Part shown: positions 22,890 to 34,650 of the stretch, one piece after another
How positions within the stretch are numbered: position 1 is the first letter of the stretch
How the letters are laid out: every line of letters starts with the position of its first letter
Assembly (NCBI GenBank): GCA_014529385.2
Contig: CM043945.1
Span: 98,002,612 to 98,066,611 of the forward strand
From: Adiantum capillus-veneris
Lineage: Eukaryota; Streptophyta; Polypodiopsida; Polypodiales; Pteridaceae
Direction of reading: 5' to 3'
DNA length: 64,000 bases
Translations under genes and position numbers: made by a program
The notes under the pieces: model-generated
The model's database searches: none
What the model was told of the DNA's origin: nothing
What the model saw: only the letters and a program-made list of their open reading frames with translations

Positions 22890-24550
22890 AAAGAGACACC
22901 AGAAACATGAAAACAAGACCTATGCCATCAGTCTCCAGTAGAACACAATTCTTGATGCAGATAGAGGCACATGATTGTGTCAAGGACAAAATCACTAGCA
23001 GATATCCTTCAGACGAAAATCTAGAAATGTCAAAAACATCAAGAAAAACAAGGAAGGATACTCAAGCGAAGCCAAACAAACAAGACAAGGGATCAATCAT
23101 GACACGAGTTAAGTGGAAAAAGAAATATCAAGAGTTGAAAAAAGCTCTAAAGGAGATATATACGACCAAAATGGAAACCACAAAAGAGGATGGTAAGGAT
23201 GTAATGAGTGTTCCCTCCCATTACAAAAAGTATACTTTCCAAGATCGAAAAATCATAGTCGAACAACCTGTTAGGAAATTACGGAAACAAGGCGAGTCCT
23301 ACGAAGGGTCCGAGAACGCAAAAAAGATAGACTTGGCTGAACTAGGGAAAGAACCTAGGCCTGCCTACATTGCAAACGACCTAACAGAGGAAGAAGAAGA
23401 GCTTTTGCTAAGCCTGCTAAAAGAATACCGAGATATCTTCGCTTGGTCTTACAAGGATCTCAAGGGTGTTGATCCAGAAATTTGTCAACATACCATACCC
23501 GTGAGAGATGATGCAAAACCAAGTAGACAAAGGCCATACACATATAATGAAACATTTGCCAGGAAAATCAAGGAAGAGATTGAGAAAATAAAGGAAGCCG
23601 AATTCATTTACGAAATTGAACACATAGATTGGGTGTCTCCAATTGCGGTAGTACCCAAGAAGAATGGAAAATTATGAGTGTGTGTCAATCTCAAAAAAGT
23701 GAATGTAGCTACCATTAGAGACAACTTTCCTCTTCCAATCACTGAGCATGTTTTAGAACGAGTTGCAGGAAAAGAAGCTTACAGTTTCTTAGATGGCTTT
23801 TCGAGATACAATCAACTTCTGGTTGACCCAAAAGATCAGCATAAAATTGCTTTTGCAACAAAATGGGGTATTTTTGCCTATCGGGTTATGCCTTTTGGGT
23901 TAACTAATGCTCCAGCCACCTTTCAAAGATTGATGAGCCATGCTTTTAAAGAATATCTGAGGAAATTCTTGGAGGTATACATGGATGATCTATGCGTACA
24001 TTCATCAATCATAGCTGAACATTTTGAACACCTCAAAAAGGTATTCGAAAAATGTAGACTTTATAGGATTTGCCTAAATCCTGAAAAGTGCACATTCATG
24101 GGTAGACAAGGAAAAATTCTCGGACATGGAGTGTCTAAAAATGGCATAGCTACTGATATTGAAAAAATTCATGTCATTGCTGATTTGCCTAGACCAACAA
24201 CACTAAAGTGGGTTCGAGCCTTCATGGGGCATTGTGGATATTACAGAAGGTTCATTTACATGTACGTTATAATTGCAAAACCCATGTATAGCTTGATTAC
24301 ACACTTTGAATGGACCAAGGCATGTGAAGAATCCTTCATGCAGCTTAAGCAAGTTCTAACCTCAGCTCCAATATTGAAAGCACCAGATTGGAATAAGATA
24401 TTACACATACATATAGATGCTTCCAATTTTGCCATAGGGTGTATACTAGCTCAACCAGGAGACGGGAAAATTCACTTTCCTATATCTTATGCTAGCCGAC
24501 AATTGAACATGGCAGAAAAGAATTACACACCACTGAAAGAGAAGGGTTAG
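22886..24550 (+). pseudogene. Element D reverse transcriptase and start of RNase H
   Basis: The N-terminal linker includes DPEICQHTIPVRDDAKPSRQ. RT blocks follow: WVSPIAVVPKKNGKL, then CVNLKKVNVATIRDNFPLP, FLDGFSRYNQLLVDPKDQ, FGLTNAPATFQRLM and the catalytic EVYMDDLCVHS (about 23975-24005). The thumb and connection include GHCGYYRRFIY. RNase H begins with HIDASNFAIGCILAQPG. An in-frame TGA at 23675-23677 replaces an Arg codon seen in E, so translation of the RT is interrupted once. The frame is lost at 24548. Confidence 0.87.
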
Positions 24551-25076
24551 GAATGATTTATGTCGTAAAAAGTATAGAGATTACCTATTAGCCAACAAAT
24601 TTGTGTTCTTTGTAGACCACCAACCTCTGTTGTATTTGGTCACAAGCCATGCAGCACAGGAAGAATAGTGAGATGGTTCATCATTCTTCTGGAATTTGAT
24701 TTCAATGTGTGGTTGTAAAAAAGGGCACTACACATCAAAGAGAAGATCATTTGTCAATGATTGTTTCAGGAGAATCACCTAAAGGGGTAGACGATGATCT
24801 ACCAGATGCCTATTTGTTCTCCGTGGAAATGATACCTCGACGATCGAAAAACATGGTATCATTGATGACAATAGCTCAAGTGGATTCACAAACACCACTT
24901 CCTATTACAATCGGATTAATTGAGCAATCGGCTATGTATCAATTACTAGCTGGTAGGCTATACAAAAGAAATCGAGATGGGATATTGCTCTTATGCATTA
25001 ATCCTGAGGAAAAACCCAGTACCTAAGTCAAGCACATATTACTATAGTAGGACTTCACTTTGCAGAAGACCAAACT
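24551..25076 (+). pseudogene. Element D RNase H end and RNase H-integrase linker
   Basis: Fragments match E: VFFVDHQ.LLYLV, TTHQREDHLSMIVSGESPKG, MVSLMTIAQVDSQTPLPITI, LLAGRLYKRNRDGILLLCINP, ending in LHFAEDQTM, the start of the integrase zinc-binding domain. Several frameshifts are visible. The zinc-binding domain and the catalytic core that follow in E are missing here. Confidence 0.78.
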
Positions 25077-25454
25077 ATGCATGATCGAGTTTCATTCAAA
25101 ACAGCTTTAAATGCTACACCCTTTAACGTTGTTTATGGTCTTGATGCCATACTGCCAATAGAATTTCTATTGCCGACATTAAGGGTAGCTAAGGATCTTG
25201 AGTGGACTGGACATGAATTGTCAGAAAGACTTGAAGATTTAGAAAAGCTAGACGAGCAAAGGCTAACTATCATAGCTCATATCTATGCACAAAAGCAGAA
25301 ACAAAAACAGTTTTTTGATTCCCATCTAATAACAAAAATCTTCAAGAAAGAGGACTTAGTTTTAGTCTATTCCCTTAAGCAACACATTCCCAAGTTTAAG
25401 AAAAAGAAAAACGGACGTTTATCATTGAAGATGTATCTCCAAGTGGAGCAGTAA
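25077..25454 (+). pseudogene. Element D integrase C-terminal region after a core deletion
   Basis: The frame starts with RVSFKTALNATPFNVVYGLD, the region after the integrase catalytic core. Relative to E about 0.95 kb is absent, covering the zinc-binding and DDE core. The C-terminal part continues as LEKLDEQRLTIIAHIYAQKQ, and VPSGAV-type and HLKRYN motifs follow in the next frame. Integration cannot be catalysed by this copy. Confidence 0.78.
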
Positions 25455-25456
25455 AA

Positions 25457-26157
25457 TTGTCCACCCTAGATGGTGAACCAATGGCTAATTGGATTAGTGG
25501 ATGCCATTTAAAGAGATACAATTTGTCGCTAACCAATGAATTGCTAGAAAGAATGCATGCAGCCAAGCAAAGGAGGATTAAACGGCAGCAGGTTATTGAT
25601 GAAGCCCAAGAGGAAGCTCGGCTTTGGGTACACAAACGAAAAGCTTCTCTCCGGAATCAACAGATACCGATTCCCATCAACACTCTGGAAATAGATGACC
25701 GACAATGGGAATTGCCTAAAGATGTAGTTTCAACAGATGATGAATGGTTAGACGTAATGGACCTGCGCATCAAAGTACAGCTCAACAATCATAGCACAAA
25801 TGTTTGGTCGATACAGGAGCTAGAGTAAATGCAGTCAGTTATTCCACGTACAAGAAAGCAACAAGTCAGTCTTTGACAGCAGGAATAGCGACAATCAAAG
25901 GATGCCACAAGAACCCAAAACCAACATTGGGAGTAGTCAACTTGAACGTGATAGTACATGGATGTTCATGTCCTCATCAGTTTGTATGCTTACCAGATGA
26001 ACACATGAATGAGACGATGATTCTTGGAATTCCCTGGATGCGGACATACAAAGCAGTACCAGATTGGGATACAAATCAGGTCAAGCTATCACCCAAAGGC
26101 GGGGAACTCATTGTTCCAATTGCACCAAGCAAGGAGGAATGGAAAGGAAGCAATTAG
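25457..26157 (+). pseudogene. Second aspartic-protease-like domain downstream of integrase
   Basis: A frame from 25457 (EPMANWISGCHLKRYN, the integrase tail, then an Arg/Lys-rich stretch) leads to VMDLRIKVQLNNHSTN. One frameshift near 25800 joins it to LVDTGARVNAVSYSTYKKA. Further on come LGVVNLNVIVHGCSCPHQFV and ILGIPWMRTYKAVPDWDTN. This has the layout of a retropepsin: catalytic DTG, a hydrophobic-hydrophobic-G motif (ILG) and about 110 residues between. The element already has a protease before its RT. Assignment rests on motif reading; activity is unlikely in this copy because of the frameshift. Confidence 0.68.
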
Positions 26158-26843
26158 CAGACCAAACCATGAAGTAATCAATCTTCTCCATCCTCTCGAC
26201 GAGCAAATGCTACAAGTAGCATGCAAGGAGTCAGGAAAATTTGGGTACCAAAAGCACATCTTAAGGATAAGCCAATTCAAATCTGGGTGCCCAAACATCA
26301 CCGACAAAACCAACGACGGTTCCATGGGTCAAAACACAGATACGAGCATCTTCAAGCAAGGAACCTGACTTGAAATGGATTTGGCAGAAAAAGGAGCACT
26401 TATCTTCTCCACAAACCATAAAACCAATCAAGCAATGGAGAGTTCAGTCTCAAAAGACTCCACCACACCATTCCACACCAAGCAAACCAACCTACCAATG
26501 GTGAGAAAAAGCTCGACAACAGTCAAAAGTGCTACCAACAGCTCAGACAATCAGCGTGTTGAAGCATCCTGATGGTACAATCAAATAGAGAGCACACAAG
26601 CTACAAGATTTGTTTTTTGGAAGACAGCATCAGAAAGCCTCGACATCAGAAACCCTTGAGTTAATTACTCAAGACCCAGCTCTTGCACAGCATAGTGGTT
26701 TGAATTGCATTGATTTTCAAAGCATGGTAGAGCCAACCACGGCTATGCATAAGAAACGATTGTTCAACCCATGCACACAATTGTCCCAGAGTGCGTCATC
26801 TAGGAGGGGTGGAAGGGCACTAAGTAATTAAGGGCAATGTTTG
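26158..26843 (+). pseudogene. Coding-like continuation after the second protease
   Basis: Broken frames read as RKIWVPKAHLKDKPIQIWVP, LKHPDGTIK, HKLQDLFFGRQHQKASTSET and AQHSGLNCIDFQSMVEPT. They look like a decayed continuation of the same polyprotein. I do not recognise a domain. Confidence 0.45.
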
Positions 26844-26861
26844 AAGAGGGAGGAAAAAGTT
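26844..26861 (+). promoter_or_regulatory. Internal polypurine tract of element D
   Basis: TTGAAGAGGGAGGAAAAAG closely resembles the terminal polypurine tract at 32598-32615. It lies at the end of the pol-like region and could be a central plus-strand primer, or the relic of an ancestral 3' end. Confidence 0.5.
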
Positions 26862-29174
26862 CGATGTTAATGTGTGATTCTTTGCAAAATTACCTAATAA
26901 TGCCCTTATAATTCATCATCAAGAGAAAATTCACTGATAATATCTTCCCGATGAGTGTAAATAGTGTATATACTATCAGAAAATCATCAAAAATTAGTCC
27001 TTTTTTGTTACTTTTCATCATTTTTCTTGATAAGGAGACTTAAAAATAGAGAAATCCAACAAAAAACAATAAAGCTGCGTTTTTCAATGGATTTTCTTAA
27101 TTATTGGATTTTCACTTTTCTTTTTTAGCGTATTTTGTTATTTTCTTTGATTTTTTCAATAAACAGGTCAAAAATTAATAATAAATAGCAAAGGAGCTCA
27201 TACGAAAAAACGGAAGACACGGTGGTGATCAGAAAGACAAGGCAGACAAGCACCAAAATTTTCAATGAAATCGGAAGATGGAAGCGGGAAGCCTAAATTA
27301 GTGGCCAGACCTACTTTTGCAAAATTCTTACAGAATGAGCTAGAGGAATCCGATCGGGGAAATTTTTTAGACTAACATAGATTTCATGGCCTACTAGGAC
27401 TAATGGGGGAATCTAGGGAAAAATGGTTTGGGAAGCTGGGTATAGATATCCTAGGTAGGCTAAAACAACCTCATTTCCACTTGTCACCTTTGCAGAGAGA
27501 GCTTTTCGACCTCTTTCGTGCGTACTTTTCGGAGTCTACAGTTGCCCGTTTTCAGCGCCGTCTCACATGAGACATGAGGGGTAAGTTCTTTACTCATCAA
27601 TGATCCATTTTGTACGACTGATAGCTAGTATAAACCCCTAGAAAAGACCCTAGAATCCAAGTAGTGCACGAAGATCTACGACCAAAAACTTACCATAGCG
27701 GCCTGTCAGCTTAACCAAATCAGATGGATTTGAACTGTCGCATACCCTAACATAATAGAACATTTCTATATCATCAGTTAACCATTCAACAGGGGTCGAA
27801 GGGGTCCCCAGTAGAAAAGCTAGGCTTTTGGTAGATGCCAGAATTTGGTTATGACTCCATAGACAACTTGCCTACGAGGTTTATATACAATGTATATGAT
27901 TCGTTTCGTGAAATCAATCAAGCAAAGCCCTCGAAGAGCAGAAAATGGTTTGAAGGCTACAAAGCATCAAATTCGACATACGAGGTCAAACTAACTCCAA
28001 ATGAGCAAGAATTGGATGAGTTGCTTCACGACTATGTCGTGGACAAGTCCAAAGCCTCAAGTCCAAAGCCTCACAAGTGACAAACCAACTCAATAGGCAG
28101 TGTAGTCACATAAATTGGTGATTTCAGAGTCAACAAAGCACAAAGTGATGCCGACAAGACCAAACTTGACAAATTCAATTTAGGACTTGTTTTAGGTGTA
28201 TAGAATGTGTTTAGGTCAAATTTTTAAGTTTTGCAAGAAAATTGTGACTGCTTTAAATAATCACGATTGTTTACTTTTGCACTATTTTTGCTTGGAAATT
28301 GTATCATAACCTCACTTATTATGTGTACACACCTATTACATGCCAAAAATCAAGTATGAGCCAAAATGAACACCTATAACTTGAAAAATTACCAAAAAAC
28401 GCAAAGAAGTCTTTGAAAGCCAATTTTGAGTTATGGACCACTTTTTTAAATCCAAATCACCTCATATCACATACACAAAGCCTAGAATCAATTTGTACTA
28501 AAAAATGTTGATTTTGATAGAAAAGTTAATAACCGCGATTATTTACTTTCTAGTCAAAATGGGGGAATTTTGATATTTTGCCATCATACATCCAAAGTAC
28601 ATGATGTGTTAAGCCCACTAGCCAAGTTTGAACCAATTTAGAGCTCAAAATTTCAAATTTCTTTTATATCTACTGTTTCAAAGACCTAAAGCCAAAATCT
28701 GGTACCATTTTCACCCTATGCATCTAAATGAGCCCATAATTCACTCAGAGCATGTATTGGTATATACTTCAAGTCTGTGATGCCAAGTTTGCAAAAATTT
28801 GGAGAAATTACTCAGCTGTAAATAATCGCAATTATTTACTTTGGTTTCAAATCTTTGTTTGACTTTACAATTTTGTTCCTTGCATGTTTTTATGCATCTA
28901 TGCTTGTTAAAAAATTGATTTGAAGCAAATTGGACCAAAATAGTCAGCATTTCATACTAAAGGACATTTTGGAGAAAAATCTATCAAATCTGCTAACTTT
29001 GACACTCTATTCACTGAACAGGAGCCATGCAAGCAGCAGAGAGGGCCAAGAAGACGCTTAACTAGAAAGAAAAGTTGCAAGAACTACCAGCATACCAACT
29101 GGACCCCGATTCAGTCAAAACCGCCAAGGCAAACCTATCTCTCAAAGGAACAACTTGAGGAGCATCACACCACA
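26862..29174 (+). other. AT-rich non-coding stretch of element D with palindrome array
   Basis: There is no long frame except 27835-28080 (81 codons, PEFGYDSIDNLPTRFIYNV, unrecognised). A splice-donor-like GTAAGT lies at 27581 and an acceptor-like ACTGAACAG ends at 29021, bracketing the palindromes. Whether this is an intron is unknown. Confidence 0.5.
28253..28839. repeat. Palindrome array of element D, three copies
   Basis: Three imperfect copies of the palindrome with arm GTAAATAATCG are centred at 28263, 28535 and 28828, spaced 272 and 293 bp. The cores read TCACGA, CCGCGA and TCGCAA. Spacer words (CTAGCCAAGTTTG, GTACACA..CTAT.ACAT, ATCCAAAT) match the E array on the same genomic strand. 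Since E is on the opposite strand, this array is inverted relative to its own element. Confidence 0.8.
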
Positions 29175-32100
29175 ATGTTCACTGGCAAATTCAAGAGCGA
29201 GGAGGGACATCAGGTAGAGTTGCAACTCCTACCAAAAGAAGTGTATGATGTCGCTGAAAAGCCCGAAACCAAAGATGCCAATCGAAGGCTAGGATTCAGA
29301 GATTTTTATGAACAAGAGCCGTGCAGAGTGGACTTCCAAAAATCTTACGAGCTTTTGTCCACGATCAAGGAAGATGAAACTACGCAGATTTTTGACCCAC
29401 AAGGGAACAAAGTTGGAGTGGTGATCACTAAGGAAATAGTGGCAGAAGCACTCAGATTGCCCACAGAAGGAATGACAATGAGGGCAAGGGATAGGAAGAC
29501 AACTGGAACTTTCACAAAAGAAACCGCCGCGGCCACCTTTGCAGACCTTATTCTTAAACAGGTTGAAGAGCCAGCCAGGTTATACCACCAACACTTCCAT
29601 TTCCTTGCTAAGAGGCCGCCAAGATATACAACGCCAAACCATGCAGTTGCCACCACCTTCACACAAGTCCTCAAGTCAACAACCAGGCAACCGGTTGACC
29701 ATGCTCAATATGTCTTGACCACTTTGAAAGGAATAGAGAAAGAAGAAAAGATCACATACCTGGGTGCACCAGAGGTGTTGGCAAGGATTATATACCATGC
29801 CATTGCCATGGTCGACAACCTACCACCTGCCCCATATCAAAACACATGGATAGTGTCAGCTCAACCATCTCCTTGAGTTACAAGATCGGCTAAGAGATCC
29901 TACAAATTTTATGAAGAATCGGCTTAGAGCTTGCTGGAACGGCACAACAGTGAGAGCTCGGATAATGAAGAAAAAAGTGCACGATGGGAGAAAATGAAGA
30001 GAAAAGTCATGGCAGCATACCAAGAAGAGCCTGTTCAAAAGCAAGCCCGGTTTGAAAGAGAGAAACACACATACCAATGCAGCCACCAAACACAAGGAAA
30101 GGACCCAAAAAAGTGGGTGCCTAGTGGGCTTAAGGGACCAAGAATCAAGCATCACACTAGGAAGTAGGCTGAAGAACCCACTGAAGTACTAGAACGGATG
30201 TACCAAGAAGCAGAAGCTCTAAAGCTGAAAGAAGCAGAAGAAGAGGTGAGAAAAGCGAAACAGGCGGCAGAATGGCAAAAAAGAGCAGAGGAAACCACTA
30301 CACAAGGAGAAGCACAGCATGCCCAAGGTGATGTGTCTCCCTGCATCTCTTCTCCTGTCTCTGAATACCAAGATCAACCAATGCCGAGCCCACCACCATC
30401 ACCGGTAGTTAGAACCACAATAAATGAGCCAACAAAAGAAGGAGAACCTGAACAGGAAAAAGCAGCTGAAGCTACACAAGATTCTGAACACCAAGAAGCA
30501 GCGAAAATAGCACAACAAGCAGTTGTCTCTACTCAAGAGAAGCAAATAGAGAAAGAGCCAGAGACAGAAAAGACAGCCATTCCTGCACCAGAAGAGGACT
30601 CCAAAAAATTTGAGTACACAAGAGAACAAGAGGTTGAGGAAACACCCTCTACCTCAACACAACAAGATAAGGACGAGGCACAACTCTCTACCTCAACAGA
30701 AAAAGATCAACCGATACAAGGGCAACAACAGCAACCAGCAGCCATGACGCAGCCAGAGGTAAAAGAATCTACAGAAACAACAAGACAATTAACACAAAGC
30801 GAAGATTGGCAATCGAATGATGAAGTCATCCTGCAAGTGAACGAATATGCTAAGAAAATGCAGGAGATGACAGAAAGACTTCGCTCAGCAGCACTTGGCC
30901 GTAGCACACGGACCAAAGAGTTAGAGATGGTGATTGACGCACTCCAAGGGGAGCTGGACGACAGACTCAATGTCATCACTGATCTATAGAGGCAAGTGCA
31001 AGAGTTAAGAGCGAAAACTGAATAACATTAGCTCGCAAGAGATAAACAACATAAAGAAATGGAGGAACTAGGTGAGTTGCTATCAAAACTGTTAGTTTCA
31101 TGCAAAGCAAAGGATGATCAGCTAACGAAAGTTACAAATAAACTTCTAACTACCACTCTATCAGCTCAATAGATCCAAGTACAGTTAGATGTGGCCAATG
31201 CTTCCCTACAATACTCAGAACAAAGAATCAATGATCAGGTGATATTCTTGCGGCAAATACGAGAAAATCCAGCTGTCACCTCGATCAAGGGAACAGACGA
31301 GGTCTACAAGGCGTTAGAAAATAAAAATAAAGACCTCAAGCTGGAGCTAAAATTAGAGCAGTCTCAGCGCAGAGACCTGGCCTTGATGCGGGTCTAAAAA
31401 GAAGACAAGCTGCTGAAGGAGATAGCTGAACTTAAACGAGTCAACCATCTACTGAGAGAGGGAAGGACAAAAATGCAAGAAGAGGCAGGCACTTCGGAGC
31501 AACCTCAGATAGAAATCCCCCCATTATCATTCGCTGACATGGAGACACAGCCCGTAGTAGAGCTGAGCAGCGAGGAAGAATTTCAAGTACCAGTTACAGA
31601 AGCAGACACAGTGCCCATGGTCCATCTCTCAAAGGTTAAAGAAGATGCACTGAAGGAAAAAGTTACACAAGAGATAGATGAGCACTGGAAGGCAGCAATG
31701 GATTAGGAGCTGAGAGTACTTCATTCTGTTAATGTCACACAACTCACTCCCAATCAAATAAATGGACAATGGCACAACAATCCCTGCCCTACCCTCTGAT
31801 TAAAGTTGAGTTGCTGCAAGTAAAAGAAAGGCTTTACACCGACATGCAAGTCGAGGGCGCAGATAAAGACCACCCAAAGTGGAGTTTGAGATGGTTGAAC
31901 AAGAATCCCAGGTACTTGATTCTATTCACAAGAGCACATGCGGCCCTGCAAAAGGATCCTACCTTCTGTCCTGTACCAAGAGTAAGGACCTGGATAGCAC
32001 ATGAGGCACTACAAAAGAAGCGGCCAACTTGGTTGAATTACCCCAGATTCTTTGCTCCAGAAAAGGGACAGCTGACTGAAGAATACATGGTGAAAACCCT

Positions 32101-32488
32101 AAAGGACGCCATGTCATTCTTTAAAAGTCTACCAGATTTGTCATGTGCTATGTTATATAAAATTTACCAAATGCTACTCACCTGCATCGAAGTGTTCAAT
32201 GAGCTAGAGCAAGCAGGTGCCCCTTGGATGTCATTCCTCAAGGGTAACAAAGGATTGTGCTATGATCTCAGTGGCCAACCTTCCGAAGAAGTCCTCTATG
32301 GCTTCTACGCTAGATGTATGTTTCTACCTTCACACAATATGCTGGCGTTTGAGGAAGCGTTCTACACGGGATTCTTCACTTGGCAAATGAAGATATTTGC
32401 ACCAGTGATCAGCAACCTGACCTCAAAGCTACTCAACAGTGGAGCTGAAAAACAGAGTAACTATGTAGTTCTTGCAAGTGCCAGATAA
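29175..32488 (+). pseudogene. Extra 3' ORF block of element D
   Basis: Frames at 29175-29876, 29931-30167, 30198-30989, 31191-31397, 31473-31706 and 31769-32488 are separated by single stops or frameshifts and look like one former protein of over 1,000 residues. The N-terminal globular part has VDFQKSYELLSTIKEDETTQ and VVITKEIVAEALRLPTEG, somewhat like the plant transposon-associated domain of retroelement ORFs. This link is weak. A Glu/Gln/Lys-rich middle follows, predicted disordered and coiled-coil, and then a C-terminal globular part (HPKWSLRWLNKNPRYLILFT, ALQKKRPTWLNYPRFFAPEK). Function unknown. Confidence 0.55.
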
Positions 32489-32597
32489 GGAACGAAAAAT
32501 CAGATATCAAAAGGCTCTAACAACACTTAAAGATCGCCTTGCCAGTCACCAGCCCAAAGACTACTTCAGTCCATAAAGTTGTATCAAGGGACGACAC

Positions 32598-32615
32598 AGG
32601 TGAGGAGGGAGGGAA
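32598..32615 (+). promoter_or_regulatory. Polypurine tract of element D
   Basis: GGTGAGGAGGGAGGGAA ends directly at the 3' LTR start TGTTAG. This is the plus-strand primer site. Confidence 0.88.
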
Positions 32616-33548
32616 TGTTAGCAGCAAGCTAACACAGATACCACGGATACCATTTTTTGGAGTTCTCATTGTAAAAACACTTATTATTTTAATAAATTAG
32701 GAATATTGTAACTCCTATTTTTTTGGATAAACCTTGTAATTGATAAGCCGGGGCTACAAGCTTCTAGATTGTATCAACCAGTCATAACCCATCTTTAGTA
32801 GAACTCCCAGATTATTAGTTTTGACCACCAAAAACCTTGGCTAAGGTATAAAAGCCAATTTTTGTAAGTTATAATTAAGTTTTGGATAATGAAATACACA
32901 GCTTGAGCTAATGGCACTCACGTCTCTCCTTCTTGCGCTTCCTACTCCCTCCCAGGTTGTCACTTTGCAGTCGCGTTTGTTGCATTGCAATTGTAGGTAA
33001 GAGCTCTATGCATTGACGTAAACGCAACATGGTATTTCATAGCTTTTAGGGTCGCCGATGACCCACGGAATAATTTCATCATAAGTAGGAATTTACACTT
33101 TCAAATAAAAAACTAAGCATATGCGGGGTATTGGGGCATCATTGCTAAGCATTTAGATGCATTCTGGGTCAAAAACGACTAGGTCAAAAATCCAATGCTA
33201 TTAATAATCCCGATTTTGGCACTTGACCTAAAGTGGGATTTGGGACCATAAGCATGTGTGCTTAGGTCTTATAAACATGTCCTTGAAGTTTCATTACATT
33301 ATGATGTCATTTGATGCTGCAACAGATGTGATTTGTTTGCCGATGAGTGATTGGCTTTTGATAATTTTTGTCACTTGAGTATAGCTTGAGTTAGATGCGA
33401 GTTGTTAGTTGTTTTCCAAGAAATTGACACCCTCTTGTAGCCTCTATGCACTAGTCGAGTCAACTTCATCCATGGATTGAAAATTTAATCGTGGTTCTCG
33501 CTAATACTGCAATAAAATAGGTTAGTGAGGTTAGACACACGTCCCACA
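32616..33548 (+). repeat. 3' LTR of element D
   Basis: The LTR runs from TGTTAGCAGC to GTCCCACA, 933 bp. The start contains a short hairpin (TGTTAGC...GCTAACA). A TATA box (GGTATAAAAGCC, near 32845) gives the + orientation. The same sequence occurs inverted at 45667-46586 as the 5' LTR of E. Confidence 0.9.
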
Positions 33549-34650
33549 TCATGTCCAATCCATTCAAAATCCTTAGCTACCCTTAGTGTCGACAATAGAA
33601 ACTCCATTGACAATATGGTATCAAGACCATAAACAAGGTTAAAGGGTGTAGCATTTAAAGTTGTTTTGAATGAAACTCGATAAGCCCATAGAGCAGTATG
33701 GAGATTCATTTCCCAGTCTATCCTTCCTGAACTAACCACTTTAGTCAATACCGAGCTAAGAAGTTTATTCGTATGCTCAGCTTGTCCGTTTGCTTGTGGG
33801 TGATAGGGAGGTGATTTGTTATGGATGAGCATAAATTCATTAAGCGGATACTCGATTACCTCATTGAGGAAATGAGTTCCCCTATCACTGACAATTTCTA
33901 TTGGCAATCCATATCTTGTGAACACATACTCATATAAGAATGCGGCAGTGGTTCTGGCATCATTCTTTTGAGTTGCTTTAGCCTTGGCCCACTTAGTCAA
34001 ATAATCCATAGCTACAATAATATATTAAGCTTGGGTTCTATAAGCAGGTGGCTGTATTGGCCCAACAAAGTCTATACCACATTTTGCGAAAGCTCTAGCT
34101 CCCATCATTGGTATTAAGGGCATGCTATCTACTCGTGTTGGCATTTTTGCTTGTTGACAAACATCACACCTCCAAACATATTCTTTAGCATCTGTAAAAG
34201 TGTTGGCCACCATATGCCTACCATTAAGATTGCTCTTGCAAGGGTCTTACTAGAAAAGTGACCTCCAGCTAATCCAGCATGTGCTTGTTCTATAATATTG
34301 GAATATATTCATCTTCATTTGCACAAAGACGCAAATGTTGATCTTTACCTCTTCAATACAATTGGTTTCCAATAAGAGCATAGTCTCTTGCTTCAGTTTC
34401 AATTGTTGTTTGATGGCGTTTACTCATATCCTTAGGAAATGTTTGGCTCGATAAGTAAGTGACTAAATAGTTACTCCACTTAGGAATAGGTGACATTTGA
34501 AACAATGTTACATGAGGTATGGGTGTTTGTTTTTGACATTGAGGAGAATCCTTTACAAAAGAGCAAACATCACTCCTCATAGTTGGCCAAAATACTCCAA
34601 GTCGCAAGATCCTTTGCATAGTTTGGTCTTCCGCAAAGTGAAGTCCTACT
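33549..34650 (-). pseudogene. Element E integrase, truncated
   Basis: The zinc-binding part is LHFAEDQTMQRILRLGVFWP followed by CSFVKDSPQCQ; a second cysteine pair, CDVCQQAK, is at 34150. The catalytic core has CGIDFVGPI (first Asp), IVSDRGTHFLNE (second Asp) and HPQANGQAEHTNK (Glu). The frame then reads through VSFKTTLNATPFNLVYGLD and ends at GHD. Stops near 34024 and 34214-34350 interrupt it. The C-terminal domain is missing because D's LTR abuts. Confidence 0.85.

Larger units (their letters stand above)
19862..33548 (+). mobile_element. Ty3/gypsy retrotransposon D, 5'-truncated, with long 3' extension
   Basis: Order on +: C-terminal gag with zinc knuckles, protease (DSGA), RT, RNase H, integrase C-terminus, a second protease-like domain (DTGA), an AT-rich stretch with a palindrome array, a block of extra frames (29175-32488), a polypurine tract, and the 3' LTR. 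It has no 5' LTR, primer site or gag N-terminus; similarity to the sister element E begins near 19862. The integrase core is deleted near 25077. It ends precisely at the LTR terminus ACA (33548), where the truncated integrase of minus-strand element E begins. Confidence 0.85.
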
